NCBI RefSeq assembly: GCF_039555335.1
Contig: NC_092629.1
Coordinates: forward strand, 4,917,912-4,981,911
DNA length: 64,000 nt
Direction of reading: 5' to 3'
Source of the DNA: Amphiura filiformis
Lineage: Eukaryota; Echinodermata; Ophiuroidea; Amphilepidida; Amphiuridae
The notes below the pieces were generated by a model, which saw nothing but the letters and a program-made list of their open reading frames with translations, ran no database searches and was not told where the DNA came from. Positions 9,252 to 20,505 of the stretch are shown in pieces (position 1 is the stretch's first letter; the number at the start of each line of letters is the position of its first letter). Position numbers and translations under genes: made by a program.

Positions 9252-9788
9252 ATGGGTTCAACGGATCGCCTATCTTTTAGCAAAGGGCGAGAAGAAGAAG
9301 ATTATCGGACCGAGTGTTTCGAAGACACGGAGACTGAGAGACAGGTTCATCTACTCCGTCAATTTGTACACTACATCGTCGGTGAAGAGTTCCAACGCCT
9401 GACCGAAGCATCGATGAAAAAACATTGTTACGGTTGTATAAACGATCGTCCGAGTCAGACCCAACACGACTGTCTATATCTTGACGAAGAAGACCCCTTA
9501 TGGGACGTAGTTTATGAAGAAGCCTTACGCGAGGTGGATCTGAACTACGTTCGTGCTATATGGTTAGAGGTCGCTAATATTCAAAACTTAGACGTCCGCC
9601 TGGTCGATTTTACGGAAAGTACGACGGTATCCGTGGCAAAATGGAAAGATAAAGAATATCGGAACGGAAGAGACGGGCTGTTACAAATGATGATATTTCG
9701 AAAAATCGCTTATTGCTCGTTACAAGATGGGTTCATCTACACGAAAGCTGAGCTGGTCCGCCGGGCTAGGGAAAGGTGGATAGTTTGA
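9252..9788 (+). CDS. Small protein with CxxC-x9-HDC module and a broken C-terminal repeat
   Basis: A 178-residue protein preceded by a clear TATA/initiator. Residues 59-74 form CYGC followed nine residues later by HDCL, a putative zinc site like that of the 8573 gene. The rest is charged and probably helical (DPLWDVVYEEALREVDLNY). The frame ends at 9788 with AELVRRARERW. Just after it, in the -1 frame, the sequence repeats the same unit (AELANRARDN, then ESLKRE and a stop at 9845-9847), and a near-identical 19-base word stands at the end of both units. The true C-terminus was thus probably two tandem repeats to 9847, with a one-base break near 9781. An ATTAAA poly(A) variant lies at 9956-9961. 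Small ORFs with this C-P-S-Q-H-C layout are typical of virus-like DNA elements in marine animals, from memory. Confidence 0.6.
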   Translation: MGSTDRLSFSKGREEEDYRTECFEDTETERQVHLLRQFVHYIVGEEFQRLTEASMKKHCYGCINDRPSQTQHDCLYLDEEDPLWDVVYEEALREVDLNYVRAIWLEVANIQNLDVRLVDFTESTTVSVAKWKDKEYRNGRDGLLQMMIFRKIAYCSLQDGFIYTKAELVRRARERWIV

Positions 9789-10097
9789 AGCGAGCGGAGT
9801 TGGCCAACCGTGCTAGGGACAACCTGGAGAGTTTGAAGCGAGAATAGTGAACTGTAGTGAACGCTTCTGGAGCTGAACGTATCTAGTGTTCTTCGTGTTC
9901 TCTTTAATATTCTTCAACATATAGAATTATTAGTAATATTTCTTAAATGTTCCTAATTAAAGTGAAAGATTAAAAAGCAAACAAAAATTCTCGTCTCTCT
10001 CATTTGCTCAAATCGTTTTTTCGACGTTCCTAAATATTTTTGGAAATTTGTCTCTTTTTTTTTTTAAATTTTTTTGTGGGTATTTTTTTTTGGCACG

Positions 10098-10203
10098 ATT
10101 AGCGCGCCCCCTCATTCATATTCAAATATGCTAATTAGTCTCGCCCCTCATTTATATTTATATATGCTAATTAGACACACCCCCCATTAATATTCATGAG
10201 CTC
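10098..10203. repeat. Three tandem 36-bp repeats
   Basis: Units start at 10098, 10134 and 10170, each opening with ATTAG. They share a C-rich CCCCnCATT core and an ATATTCA or ATATTTA stretch, and the first two end ATATGCTA. They lie just right of the CG-rich element, near where composition changes to host-like. Confidence 0.65.
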
Positions 10204-11284
10204 GTGTGACCTTGAAACACGTCCCTACAGACCCGTATACTACTTTCGTTTGCGTGCTTGATAGAACAACCGTGAATTTAGTGTCACCCCCTTGTTAATA
10301 GCACAGTTCGTTTGCGCGGTGTAAATCCTCTTGATACATTGTTGCGTGTGGGTGATGGTGAAGATCTAGAGTTGATAGCACCATACATGTTCAGGGGCCA
10401 CAACAAATCTTTCACAACCTTTCATGATGTTTTCACCCTGGAACATGTTTTAAACAGTACCAAACTATACGAAACTGAAAAGAATTTGAAAAGTATAAAT
10501 CACGTTAGGTCTAAGGCTGTGCTAACACGTTTCTTTGATGCCTTTGACCACAATTTTCTATTTTTTCAAATATCTTAAATATTCAAGAATCTACGCTAAT
10601 TGAACAGACAGTAGTGCAATCTGCTTGTAGTGCATGCGGGGATCGATACAAAGGGATGGGCATCCTAGTATTACGTAACAAACCGGAAGATGTAGTGTAA
10701 GTCTAGACAATAGGCGCCATATTGCAGGAGGGTTAGAGTTCATAGAGGAAACGTTAAAGATTAGTAGAAATAGGTCACCCAGGCACATCACTAATGTGTT
10801 TCACGAGTTGTAATACCGACAGGTAAAAACATTGATTTCTTAAAATTCTCCGATTTTTAAAATTACTAAATAAGGTTAGTACTTCAAACCATTCTTTGGT
10901 GAATCTATGCAATATGACGGTAATTTTTTGAAACATCTATGAATCAATCTTAAACATCTTCAGGATACACCTGTCAATTATTTTTTTGCGCATAGTCAAA
11001 GCATGCTCTTACGCTATCCACGCTATCCGGTGGAAACTTCAAAGCAACGATCATGCGTTAATATTTACAAAATGGCGAATGATGTAGTCTAAGTCGAACA
11101 ATAGCGTGACGTAGTTTCCGGCATTGTTCCTATGCATTTTCACCCTCCTGGTGCAGGGCGGTCTATTCAAAAATTGTATTCCATCTATTGCTATGGTACT
11201 TAATCCGATTATGACGTCACTTCTACGGCGTATAGATCGTTACATCATCTATAAACGCTGCAGTCCGTTGGGTAAGCCCCTTGA
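10204..11284. other. No firm gene; one open segment of unclear nature
   Basis: A plus-strand frame stays open over about 10312-10578 (parts read APYMFRGHNKSF and HVLNSTKLYETEKN) but has no ATG near its start and no clear splice sites, so it may be an exon relic of unknown origin. The rest shows only AT-rich sequence and words shared with the repeat at 16690-17225. Confidence 0.3.
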
Positions 11285-11405
11285 GGGTATGCAATACGAC
11301 GTCACTCATAACAGAGTCATCCTCATTTAAATAAAATTCGCATGATAATACAATAAAACGTGTGATATGTATGAATGGTTGTGGAATCGATCTAGAGACC
11401 TGTCC
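11285..11405 (+). repeat. Dispersed repeat, copy 1 (second copy 16699-16835)
   Basis: It starts GGGTATGCAATACGACGT and shares CTCATTTAAAT, TTCGCATGATAATA, GTGATATGTATGAATGG and GAGACCTG words in order with 16699-16835, same orientation. The second copy carries about 20 extra bases. Confidence 0.6.
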
Positions 11406-11576
11406 CTCTGTCATCTTAAGTTACCTTAGAACTGTCCTCCAGCATGGCTCCCATTTCAATTGTTATATCGTTCCGGTTGGTTTATTGCATACACTCTATA
11501 GTGGCTGTATAAACAAAGATTATACTGCAATGACAATAGAGGTTATTCACTTTACTCATGTGTGACTTCTAACAAA

Positions 11577-12173
11577 CGGCGCACATCGTCATCATCCCTA
11601 TATCTTCGTGTCAAAAATTACCGTGATAGTACAGCGAATCCTCTCGTTTTTCAACAGCTACGCATCGCGATTTTGTTCGAGATAGGCCGAGCGACTCAGG
11701 CTAAGCATACCATGACTATCATATGCGATACAACAGAGTTTCTATATTCTACACATTATTACGATCTGTGCATGCTCTAGTACCCCATATGATGTTTATA
11801 TTACAAGAAAAATCGATTTGTTTTTCAGGTAAAACCAGGGTTTTGTTTCCAGTACACTCACTCGAAAAGCAATACACTAATTAGCGGGGCCTTGCAGCTT
11901 GCTGTGGATATCTTTACTGCATTTTATAAGTAAAAAAATTTGAAATCCAAAGTAAAAACTATGATATGTTTAATTTTGAGAATTACAATTATATAAAAGA
12001 ACACATTTAGCCCATCCAGCTGCTTGTATAGAATATTCGATCGTGCACGTGTATATCACAATGCATATGTAAACTTTCTTTATCTGTGTCAACAATAGAA
12101 TATTGATCACCAACGGAGTATGGAGCGGGATATATAAAAAATATTTATAATACGGCGTTGACACTGTGCGGCG
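11577..12173 (+). mobile_element. MITE with CGCACAG-type TIR, copy 1
   Basis: It begins CGGCGCACATCGTCATC and ends ...CACTGTGCGGCG, imperfect inverted termini built on CGCACAG. It aligns end to end with 27713-28326. Shared internal words include TATATCTTCGTGT, TTGTTCGAGATAGGCC, AAGCATACCA and AACGGAGTAT. Protein-like readings inside it are shared between copies only because the DNA is repeated. Confidence 0.65.
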
Positions 12174-12544
12174 CTGGTTCCCTTAGTATTCTTCATTCAA
12201 ACTATGACAATGCACGACCTCGGAGTTACCTGCATGACTTTGGCGGGCTATTTTGAACAGTGATGGTTGCACCCTCAGGTACTTCTTTTGAAAGTCCTAA
12301 ACAAGGTATAGCAGTCGTTGGTAGGATATGCAGCTTATAGAACACGGATAACCTCTATTGATTTCGTAGAACTAATACCCTGTTATATGCTACTAATGCC
12401 GAAATAATCTGGCTCACTATATACACGCTCAATGATAAACATCAATTCGCAACAAAAGACAAAAGTGCAGTCCATTTTCCTAGCACCCTACTAATCCAAG
12501 CGAATGATCCCAAGGTTGGTTGGACGAACTACAGACTGTAACAA
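12174..12544. other. No feature seen
   Basis: Ordinary AT-rich sequence with no open frame of note and no clear repeat. Confidence 0.4.
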
Positions 12545-13085
12545 TAAAAAATAAAAAATTGCAATTTCGTTTCTTAGAAAAAAGCTAATGGCAACTATGT
12601 TATATGCAGTGGAATCAATAAACCTTGGCTAACAGAAATTTTTACATGGTTTCTTTACTAGTTCGAGCTTAAACGCAATGCTCGATTAACTGAATCTTCC
12701 AGAAAACGAGTTGGGCCACTTTTGTATTGTGTAAAATCGACCTTCATGATTATCAATTTGCAGTTTTGCTTTTCAGAAAAAAAGGGATATGGCATGGCGT
12801 AAGTATGATATGCAATAGAATCAATAACAACTTGGTTAACAGAAAAAAATATTACTTGGTGTCTTTCTTAGCTCAGGTTCAAACGCTATGTCCGATTTAA
12901 CTTAGTTGGATCTCTTTTTGCCAATTTCGCACATCAAGATTGTACCGCGTAAAATAAACTCTCAGGCTTATCGTCAAAGATCTCAGAAGAAAAAACAAAG
13001 GATTTGTATGCCTTCCGTTCTCCTCTTTCTAAGAGCACCGACAAGATGGTTCATGATTCAACTCAATTCAATAACTTTTGTTCAC
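12545..13085 (+). repeat. Dispersed repeat with about 210-bp internal units, copy 1
   Basis: Two or more diverged units run in tandem, each with a CAATTTCG, GATATGC, TGGAATCAATAA or AGAATCAATAA word, then GGTTTCTTTACTAG or GGTGTCTTTCTTAG, then AAACGC(A/T)ATG. The same unit order recurs at 47505-47990 in the same orientation. Confidence 0.55.
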
Positions 13086-14077
13086 TAAACGAAAAGGGCC
13101 CAAGCTGTTTTAGGACTATTTTGCGCAATTCATTGGCTATATCTGCGCTTGAAGACCACCGATTTTATTGAAACAATAATTATGTAGTACCTAAGGAAAT
13201 TACTTTGGCAACCAATTAATATTCAATACAATCAATAGGTAACACATTTGCCTAATAATATTTTCTAGATTGTATAAATTTTTGTACACCCTGTACAATC
13301 ATTATTTTACGCCTCTGTGACCGTTCTTTGTTTTGGTTCTCTCCCAAGGTTCTTTCAATCCACCCTGTGATCATGCAGCACTGACACTGCAAATGTACAT
13401 GTATTATTGTGTGTGCAGTGGTTACATTGATTAGAACGGTACCACCTTTTTTCCGTGTTGGAATCTTATCAAGGTAATTTAACATTATTATTTCTTTACC
13501 ATATCTAAGACTAACTGTGCAAAGTATGTCTTCCTATTATAGACAGTGTATGGTTGAATGTACGCATGCAGCAGACAACTTACATGAATCATGATTTGTA
13601 GTTATGTCTTCATTTGTATAGCCTATATCTTACTCGAGAACTCGATCTTCGAATTCGTAGACTTCTGGAAAAATTTATAGTAAACATGTTATCAGTCTGT
13701 GGTCGTCTAATATATTATGGTGAAATTGAGAAACATATAGGCTACAATGGAAATGAGTGTAAATTGGTGTAAATTTACTCAATATTATAGTAATATGAAC
13801 TTGTGTCTTGGAGATAACGTCAAACCCAAATGACGGGTTGTATGTCAAATCTTTTAGCCTTCCGTTGACCATATACCTTCCCCCCTAGATTTTGGTATTT
13901 TTTTAAATCTCATTTTAAGCAATCAGCGGGGCAACCAGAAGCTGAAATCCAAACCCAATATTCCAACACGAGTTAAATTTGTCATACTTCATTTAGCCCA
14001 TAACAATACATTTGAGTACAGGCCTGGGTTGGCCACCTGTGCTTTATGTTTCCACACAATCAAAATGAACAAACATT
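13086..14077. other. No feature seen
   Basis: AT-rich sequence with short chance open frames on both strands, none with coding character. Confidence 0.4.
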
Positions 14078-14385
14078 GTGCTATCTTCAGTAGCTGGCTA
14101 GAAATTATTTCAGAAGCTACTAGAAGCTGGTTTAAATTGTGAAATAATAATTAAAATGATCTCAAGATCTTGCAATATGTTTAAATTTATGCTCAAAAAC
14201 TCCAGAAAACGAACACCATTAAATTAAATAACCTTGCAGACGACATGAGAGCAATTGCACCTCTCACAACGAACAATCACATGTGTGCTATCTTCAGTAG
14301 ATAGCTAGAAATTATATTAAAAGTTACTAGAAGCTGGTATAAATTGTGTAATATTAACTAAAATGATCTCAAGATCAAATTACGA
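14078..14385. repeat. Direct duplication, period about 206 bp
   Basis: About 105 bases starting GTGCTATCTTCAGTAG at 14078 recur at 14284. Shared words include AGCTAGAAATTAT or GGCTAGAAATTAT, ACTAGAAGCTGGT and AAAATGATCTCAAGATC. The copies are separated by about 100 unrelated bases. Confidence 0.65.
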
Positions 14386-14573
14386 ACTTGCAAGATGCTT
14401 TGTTTTATCTTATATTTTGTCACTTGTTTTAATTTGCATATGTCACTATGCTTATAGGCTTTTTAGCCCGCTTTTAGCCAGTCTTGTATATTTGACTCGG
14501 GCAAGGCCCCAAGGAGCAACTGCTTAATCAAATGCTACTAAATGTACTTTTAATTGTTGTAGCAAATTTACCT

Positions 14574-14690
14574 TGTGTGAAACACGTCGAACAAGTGAGT
14601 TAATACCGGTAATAAGCGACTTATAACCGGTAATAGTGACTTATTACCGGTTATAAGTAAGTCCGACCGTGTGAAAAGGACTAAAATAAA
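14574..14690. mobile_element. Short palindromic MITE with ACCGGTAATA words
   Basis: TTGTGTGAAACACG on the left and GACCGTGTGAAAAGG on the right flank a core that alternates TACCGGTAATA, TAACCGGTAATA and TTACCGGTTATA. It shares its termini and core with the elements at 16850, 21660 and 22180. Confidence 0.5.
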
Positions 14691-14935
14691 TCAAGCATAA
14701 TACGTGATTATGAAGAAACCAAATCCATGCAGCCTCTAAATAGACAATGAAGGTCACAGTTTTCATTGACAACTTAGTTGTATAGGCCTAGTTACTTGTT
14801 ATTAATTTTATATCTTTTACCATGCATGAAAAATAATATTCAAAGGGATCGGCGCGGCTTGTACAACTGTTGAGTAAGATAGGAGCCGCTTATTAAGGGC
14901 CTGTGCAATGATTGCGATCCTTGGCGGAGTGTTTG

Positions 14936-15025
14936 TTGTTGTTGTTTTTGTTTTTTTTTTTTTTTTTTTTTTTGTTGTTGTTGTTGTTGTTTTTTTTGTT
15001 TTTTTTGTTTTTGTTTTTTGGGGGG
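14936..15025. repeat. T/G low-complexity tract
   Basis: GTT repeats around an uninterrupted run of more than 20 T, then more T/G and a run of G. A simple-sequence tract. Confidence 0.8.
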
Positions 15026-15092
15026 GGGTGTGTAATTTAGTATGTATGATTCTCGAGACTATCGGAGTTATTTAACAAGGGAAATTACTATT

Positions 15093-15387
15093 GTTAACAA
15101 TTTCCAAAGGCAATTGTTGGCTAAGAATGATTTATTTAGCTATAAATTATCTGGTCAAGGTTTCCATGGGTACTGGATTAATAAGAAGAAACCGGAATAA
15201 TTTCCTTTATAGTTTTGCAATGATGTTAACAATTTCCAAAGGCAATTAGGAAATTCACTGGGATATATAATGTTACTTGTTGGCTAAGAATGATTTATTT
15301 AGCTATACATTATTTGGTCAAGGTTTCCATGGGTACTGGATTAATAAGAAGAAACCGGAATAATTTCCTTTATAGTTTTGCAATGAT
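15093..15387. repeat. Tandem duplication with a 31-bp indel
   Basis: Copy 1 is 15093-15224 (132 bp) and copy 2 is 15225-15387 (163 bp). They are nearly identical over GTTAACAATTTCCAAAGG at the start and TATAGTTTTGCAATGAT at the end. Copy 2 has 31 extra bases after the first CAATT. The low divergence suggests a recent event. Confidence 0.85.
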
Positions 15388-16394
15388 CCAATTAGTTAAT
15401 TTGTTTATTTGAGAAATACGTGCGATGGTATAATCCTTACAGGTAGACCTATGACTATTAAATTGTGTTACGGTATTTAAATATGGAATGGCTGCCTCTA
15501 ATAGTGCAGTCATCACGATTCTTGATTGTTTAAAACTTGTTAATGAGGGGGGGGGGGGGCCCGGGGATTTTCTGTGTGCCTATGCTAGATCCGAGATTTC
15601 TTGAGGTAAATATTAAGTAAATTCATGGTATGCCCATGGTATATCATGGACATACCCATACATGCCACGTTATCCTTAAAGCCATACTAATATGTACTTT
15701 ATTAAACTAACATGCCCTGACCCTGAAAAAATCAAGACTCTAGGTGCTGTAGTTTTGTCAAAATTCGCGATTTTGAATAAAACGCATGAACCGTAGTTTT
15801 ATTACGATGGAAATATTAGTCGAACGCGTACACGATGTTCACATTAGAGTCACGCGGTAGCCGTGACCAGCAAGTTTTAAAAAAAAAAGACTGATAAAGA
15901 AGACTAATAACAGATGCTCCCACGAGACTATATTTACACGTAACATTAAAACACTTGACTTCTATTGTTCGATGTTATTTTTCGCTGGGTACAAAATGTA
16001 TCTAAAACCATGCTAAATGTTATTTACAGTCCCAGGTGTAATATCGTGACAACTCATTAATTCCAAAAGGGCCACCAATCCTACAGTCAATCATTGTTCG
16101 TAATAAACAAATATTTTTGCTTCCATTTCACGCGGTATTTCATAGCGAAAATTAGTTGCAAATCATACTGATCCAGAATTTTTGGACACTGCTACAGGTC
16201 TACCTGGTTATCACATTCACACTACTTTTTCAGATTCACTTCCAAATATACCCTAGCAGTTTCCTGGATACCCTACATACAAATTCTGAGCCCCATTCGC
16301 CAAAACATCAAGTTTTTCACAATTCTTTTGTTCTTATCGGACGACGCATCCATTTATATAAATGCTGTATTTCGACACAGTATTTTACAGCAGA
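15388..16394. other. No gene; G and A homopolymer runs only
   Basis: It contains a G run near 15549 and an A run near 15880. Short open frames lack coding character. Confidence 0.4.
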
Positions 16395-16462
16395 GGTCCG
16401 TGGCCTAATGGTTAGTGCGCTTGACTCCAGATACGCTATCCCGAGTTCGAAACCCGGTGACC
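16395..16462 (+). pseudogene. tRNA-Trp(CCA)-like sequence, degenerate
   Basis: Box A (TGGCCTAATGG) and box B (GAGTTCGAAAC) are present with tRNA spacing. The anticodon loop CTCCAGA reads CCA, as in tRNA-Trp, and T8-T9 (16469-16477) follows as a Pol III terminator. The acceptor stem pairs only at its outer four bases (GGTC/GACC), and the anticodon stem is poor. It is therefore a decayed tRNA or the head of a tRNA-derived SINE. Confidence 0.5.
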
Positions 16463-16698
16463 AACTGATTTTTTTTTCAATGTTTTATTAAACAATTTAT
16501 TTTCATTAATCAAGGATAACATAATTTTAAACATCCAGTGCTATTGTGATATTAATTTTTTATTAAAGCAAGTTGTTTGATTCTCATGGAAATTGTTTTT
16601 TTTTTTTTTTTCCTATTTAAAAACACAGCATAATGTGATACAACACCATCAAGGATCAAAAGAAATCTGAATAACACAAGAAACCAGATCAGGTATTA

Positions 16699-16835
16699 TA
16701 GGGTATGCAATACGACGTTACTCATTGTTATTCTCATTTAAATGTATTTTGTCCTACCACGGGCAAATTCGCATGATAATAGGACAATGATGATTGTGAT
16801 ATGTATGAATGGTTGTTGAATCGATTAAGAGACCT
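16699..16835 (+). repeat. Dispersed repeat, copy 2 (see 11285-11405)
   Basis: It starts GGGTATGCAATACGACGT and ends GAGACCTG; about 20 bases longer than copy 1 in its middle. Confidence 0.6.
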
Positions 16836-16849
16836 GACTCTCTAGCTGT

Positions 16850-17225
16850 GTTCACACATGCACTTATTACCGGTAATATTTTATCTAGGCTCATGTCCGA
16901 TCGAATTAAATATTTCCGCTAATCCCTTAGTGCGTCCACATTTGTCGGCAATAGCGCTATACGGTGGCGAAGTTACGTAATAATCGGATTAACTACCATA
17001 GCAATAGGTGAATCATGCTGATTAGTTGCACCTGTAAGATTAGTATCTTTGAAAAGATCGGTATTGTATTCAATCTATGATTGCAAACATACAGGTGATG
17101 AGTGCAACCTGCTTGTAGTACAGCGCGAAATGTTCAAAATTGTTTTCACCTATTGCTATGGTAATTAATCCGATAAATGACGTAACTTCGCCAGCGTATG
17201 CCCGACGTGTTATGTCCGTTATAAA
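16850..17225. mobile_element. Palindromic MITE with TGTTCACAC terminus
   Basis: It opens with TGTGTTCACAC and TTATTACCGGTAATA. It has an inner inverted repeat: GGCGAAGTTACGTAATAATC at 16976 against AATGACGTAACTTCGCC at 17175, continuing through CTACCATAGCAATAGGTGA and CACCTATTGCTATGGTA. The right border is uncertain. Confidence 0.5.
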
Positions 17226-17417
17226 TCTCTTCTTTCTACATGAGCATCATCAGAAAATTTAACCCGATTTTAAATGTTTTCACTGAAAATTCACTTTCAA
17301 TAAACGCCCCTCTTTAGAACAAATTACAGACAATGCGGTAGGTATGTCATGTAAGAAAAATGCAAATTCAAAAGTTCCAAAAGTAAGACCAATTTTGTAT
17401 TTATGTAGGCCTAGGTT

Positions 17418-17418
17418 C

Positions 17419-17500
<82 letters not shown>
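17418..17500. repeat. (ATT)n microsatellite
   Basis: About 27 uninterrupted ATT units. Confidence 0.95.
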
Positions 17501-19239
17501 TTAGTTTGACAAAGTAGTCCCATTTTACAGTAGACTTAGCTCTATATGGCATTTTATACATGTGGGCCCTACTATGGTGGACATCTTTGAAAAAATGACA
17601 AAAATAAAAAAAATTACACTGACTCCCATCATCATGCTATTTTTTTCTTGGTGGGGGGTCCCAAATTTACAAAAGTCAGCTTCAATAAAATTGCGACCTC
17701 CCCTATTTCGGCAGCAAATATTTTATGACCCCCCCCCCCCACCGTTTACACCCCCCCCGCAAAAAAACAGGCATCAGTCTTCTATATAAATAAAAGGAAG
17801 TCGCTAAATCTTGTGCGCGAATAGACTCAGAGATGATTTCACTTTCAGCTCTGATTTATTCGTACATTGATCGGGTATATATTGCCATTAAACCATCTGA
17901 GGTTCATTTTGCAAAATTGATGGTAACTAAGAGAATAACATAAAAACTGTCGTGTTGCTATGCAAAATCGCATGCAGTGGCATTGTGGGTAATAAGGACA
18001 ACGTGAACCGCGTAATAATATTTCCATTACAAAACCATACGCAGAGCAATATTGCCCTGTTTTCTGCCAACTGCGAGGTGGCCAAGAAATGATTCAGGCT
18101 ATCTAAATGCACAACATCGGAAAAGGGGTATAATCCTTTTTGTCTTCCATGAGCAACCGCGTCATATCGGGTATAATCTTCCTTCCAGGAGCAACCACTG
18201 TGCATGATTGACGGGCTATTCCATTGCTCGTAATAGGGTAGTGTATTTTAGCTAGGCAATGCTGGATGGTGCACGATGTACAAGGTAGACTTGCGCCAAG
18301 ACTTGGCATGTGGTTGTTGGTGTAGGGGTGTGTAGGGGGGTGGGGGGGGGGGTGTGTGGGGAGGGGGGTGTTGTCTGAGATGTTAGGGATTTTTTAATAA
18401 TAGTTTTTAATATTGGAAGAACGGTTTTAAACTTTAATTTAAGGCATCATATACGATTTAATACTATTTTAGATTTTCAATTAATAACAAAATAATAAAA
18501 TAGCATTTAAATATTATAATTAATAGGCCTATTAAAACTACACAATAATACAGGAGAGGGTTATGATATAGCATTCGAGATCTGACTTTAAAATTGTGTT
18601 TGGTGGCCATGGGAGTAAAAATATGTTATTTAGGTGTTCACTTTTAAGTGTCTAATCCACCCTCCCCGTCGCCCTAAACTATTTTTTTTACCTGTAGGCA
18701 AGCTCACCCCTACAGTCGCAATGGTTCTAGCCCAGATAGTTTTTAACTCACGCCTACTAATAACGTACTTTCATCAAGTGATGGCGCTATAAGGTTTACC
18801 ACGGAAGCTGTTTGGTTTACCGTGGAAGAGGATTATACCCCTTATGCAACATCGCGTACTTTAAGAATGATCTTACGAGCTTTTCGCCCCTACGCAGAGC
18901 TACGCACCCCATTTTCCGCCACTGCACCGAAGTTGGCAGCCAAGAGATTAAGGCTACGTCGCGTGAATTTTATTATTTATTCTAGGCCTATGAATCTTCG
19001 TTTAGTTTTACAGCCAAATTCATACGGGAGAATATACGGGGAAAGCATTGCACTTTATTTGGTTCAAAACGGTCAAGACCAAGAATTAATTGGCCTCAAA
19101 ATCAGTGAAAATATGGTTAAAACCGGGTTTTTTCCCGGGATTTTTTGTTGTCAAAACTCAGTGGTAGCGCGTACCGTAACTAACTGTCAGCAGCGAGTTG
19201 GCGTTAGTAGGCCTACGTCGGCGTACTGAGAAATAATAT
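17501..19239. other. No supported gene
   Basis: It contains C runs near 17730, a G-rich tract at about 18325-18370 and two related words, (T/C)CGGGTATAATC and AGGGGTATAATCC, near 18125-18180. A 135-codon open frame starting at 18822 without an ATG looks like chance. Confidence 0.4.
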
Positions 19240-19461
19240 GCACAGACCAACTTTCCGTGCCAGAGAAATTGAAAAGAAAAGAAAGGAAGACAAAACTGAA
19301 AAGGTAGGCCTATGGATGGGTCGGGTTGTGGATTATATGCATGGTACTGGATTCGGTTAAGAGATTACCCGCCAAGATGATAAAAAATCGTGAGGATACG
19401 AGAGGAAGGAAGGAAGCTAAAAATGAAAGAATGAATGAATGAATGAATAAATAAAAAAAAA

Positions 19462-19556
<95 letters not shown>

Positions 19557-19672
19557 ATATAACAAGTTTACTTTACAAGTGACTAACTTTGGAATTTAGA
19601 GTGCTCAAACCCATTACAGGTGAGCTATAGAAACAAATTCAAAGTATAGACCTCTGGCAAGGCAACCGTTAC

Positions 19673-19736
<64 letters not shown>

Positions 19737-20505
19737 AATTCAAACGGGAAATCAGAAACTAAGCAGGAAATATGACAAATGGGAATAAAATGTAGAAAAA
19801 AGCCAAAACTAAAAGGAGAAATGGTAGATTTTTAAAATAATGCATGGGTGGGAACGGGGCTCAATAAATGAATAACGTGGAAACGGAAATCACAAGCTAA
19901 GCAGCATGGGAACAAAATAGACCTATGCAAAAGAAACTGAAGAGAAAGAAAGGAGCTAAATTAATAAAACAAAAAAAAAAAAAAAAAGAAGAAGAAAAAA
20001 AAGGTACGGGTAGGCCTATTATACGGGTTATGGTTGCAGTAACTAAATGAAACGGGAGCAAACTAAAGAGGAAAAGAAAGAAAGAAACTAATCAGGAAAA
20101 TTAAGGGAAAAAGAAGTTAAAATTAGAAACTAATCAGGAAAAATAAGAAAAATAAATAACAACTTAAGGAAACGGGAAATCACAAGCTAAGCAGCTAATA
20201 AAAATGAAGCTATAAAGGGAAAGGATAGATTTAGAAAATAATGGGAATGGGGTTAGGCCTAGATAGATAAATAACATGGACACGGAAAATAACAAGCTAA
20301 ATAGCATTTTGTTTTAATGGAAACAACCTAGGCCCGTGCAGAAGAAACTGAAAAGAAAATGGAAATGCAAGAAGGGACAGGTTTAGAAAAATAAAATTTA
20401 CCTTTCAATGATTCTACCTTTTCAGTAATTCCTCCTGTTTTAGTGATCGCTCCCATTACTCATCTAGCGGGGACCCGCGCGAAGCGCGGGTATCCCGCTA
20501 GTTTT
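19240..20505 (+). mobile_element. Helitron-like non-autonomous element (3' end clear)
   Basis: The 3' end at 20464-20501 is a 38-base hairpin, CTAGCGGG..CCCGCTAG around ACCCGCGC GAA GCGCGGGT. It finishes CTAG with T following, as expected of Helitron CTRR ends in A/T targets. Upstream the sequence is built from diverged units sharing GGGAAATCACAAGCTAAGC, AGAAACTGAAAAGAAA and AGGCCTA words. The 5' border was not located and the start given is approximate. Confidence 0.5.
19426..19737. repeat. Two (AAAT)n microsatellites
   Basis: The arrays lie at about 19426-19558 (starting as GAATGAAT) and 19672-19737, inside the Helitron-like element. Confidence 0.9.

Noticed and set aside
1..9880. Capsid, packaging ATPase or integrase genes expected of a complete Polinton
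   Set aside because: None of the frames in the CG-rich region shows such motifs; if present they would lie left of the window.
10591..10791. 66-codon minus-strand frame
   Set aside because: No ATG context, no similarity, lies in repeat-related sequence.
18822..19229. 135-codon plus-strand frame
   Set aside because: It starts at a GTG, its composition is not protein-like, and it contains AGGCCTA repeat words and overlaps the start of a repeat region.
19365..19565. Minus-strand frame of repeating Leu-Phe-Ile-Tyr
   Set aside because: Translation of the AAAT microsatellite.
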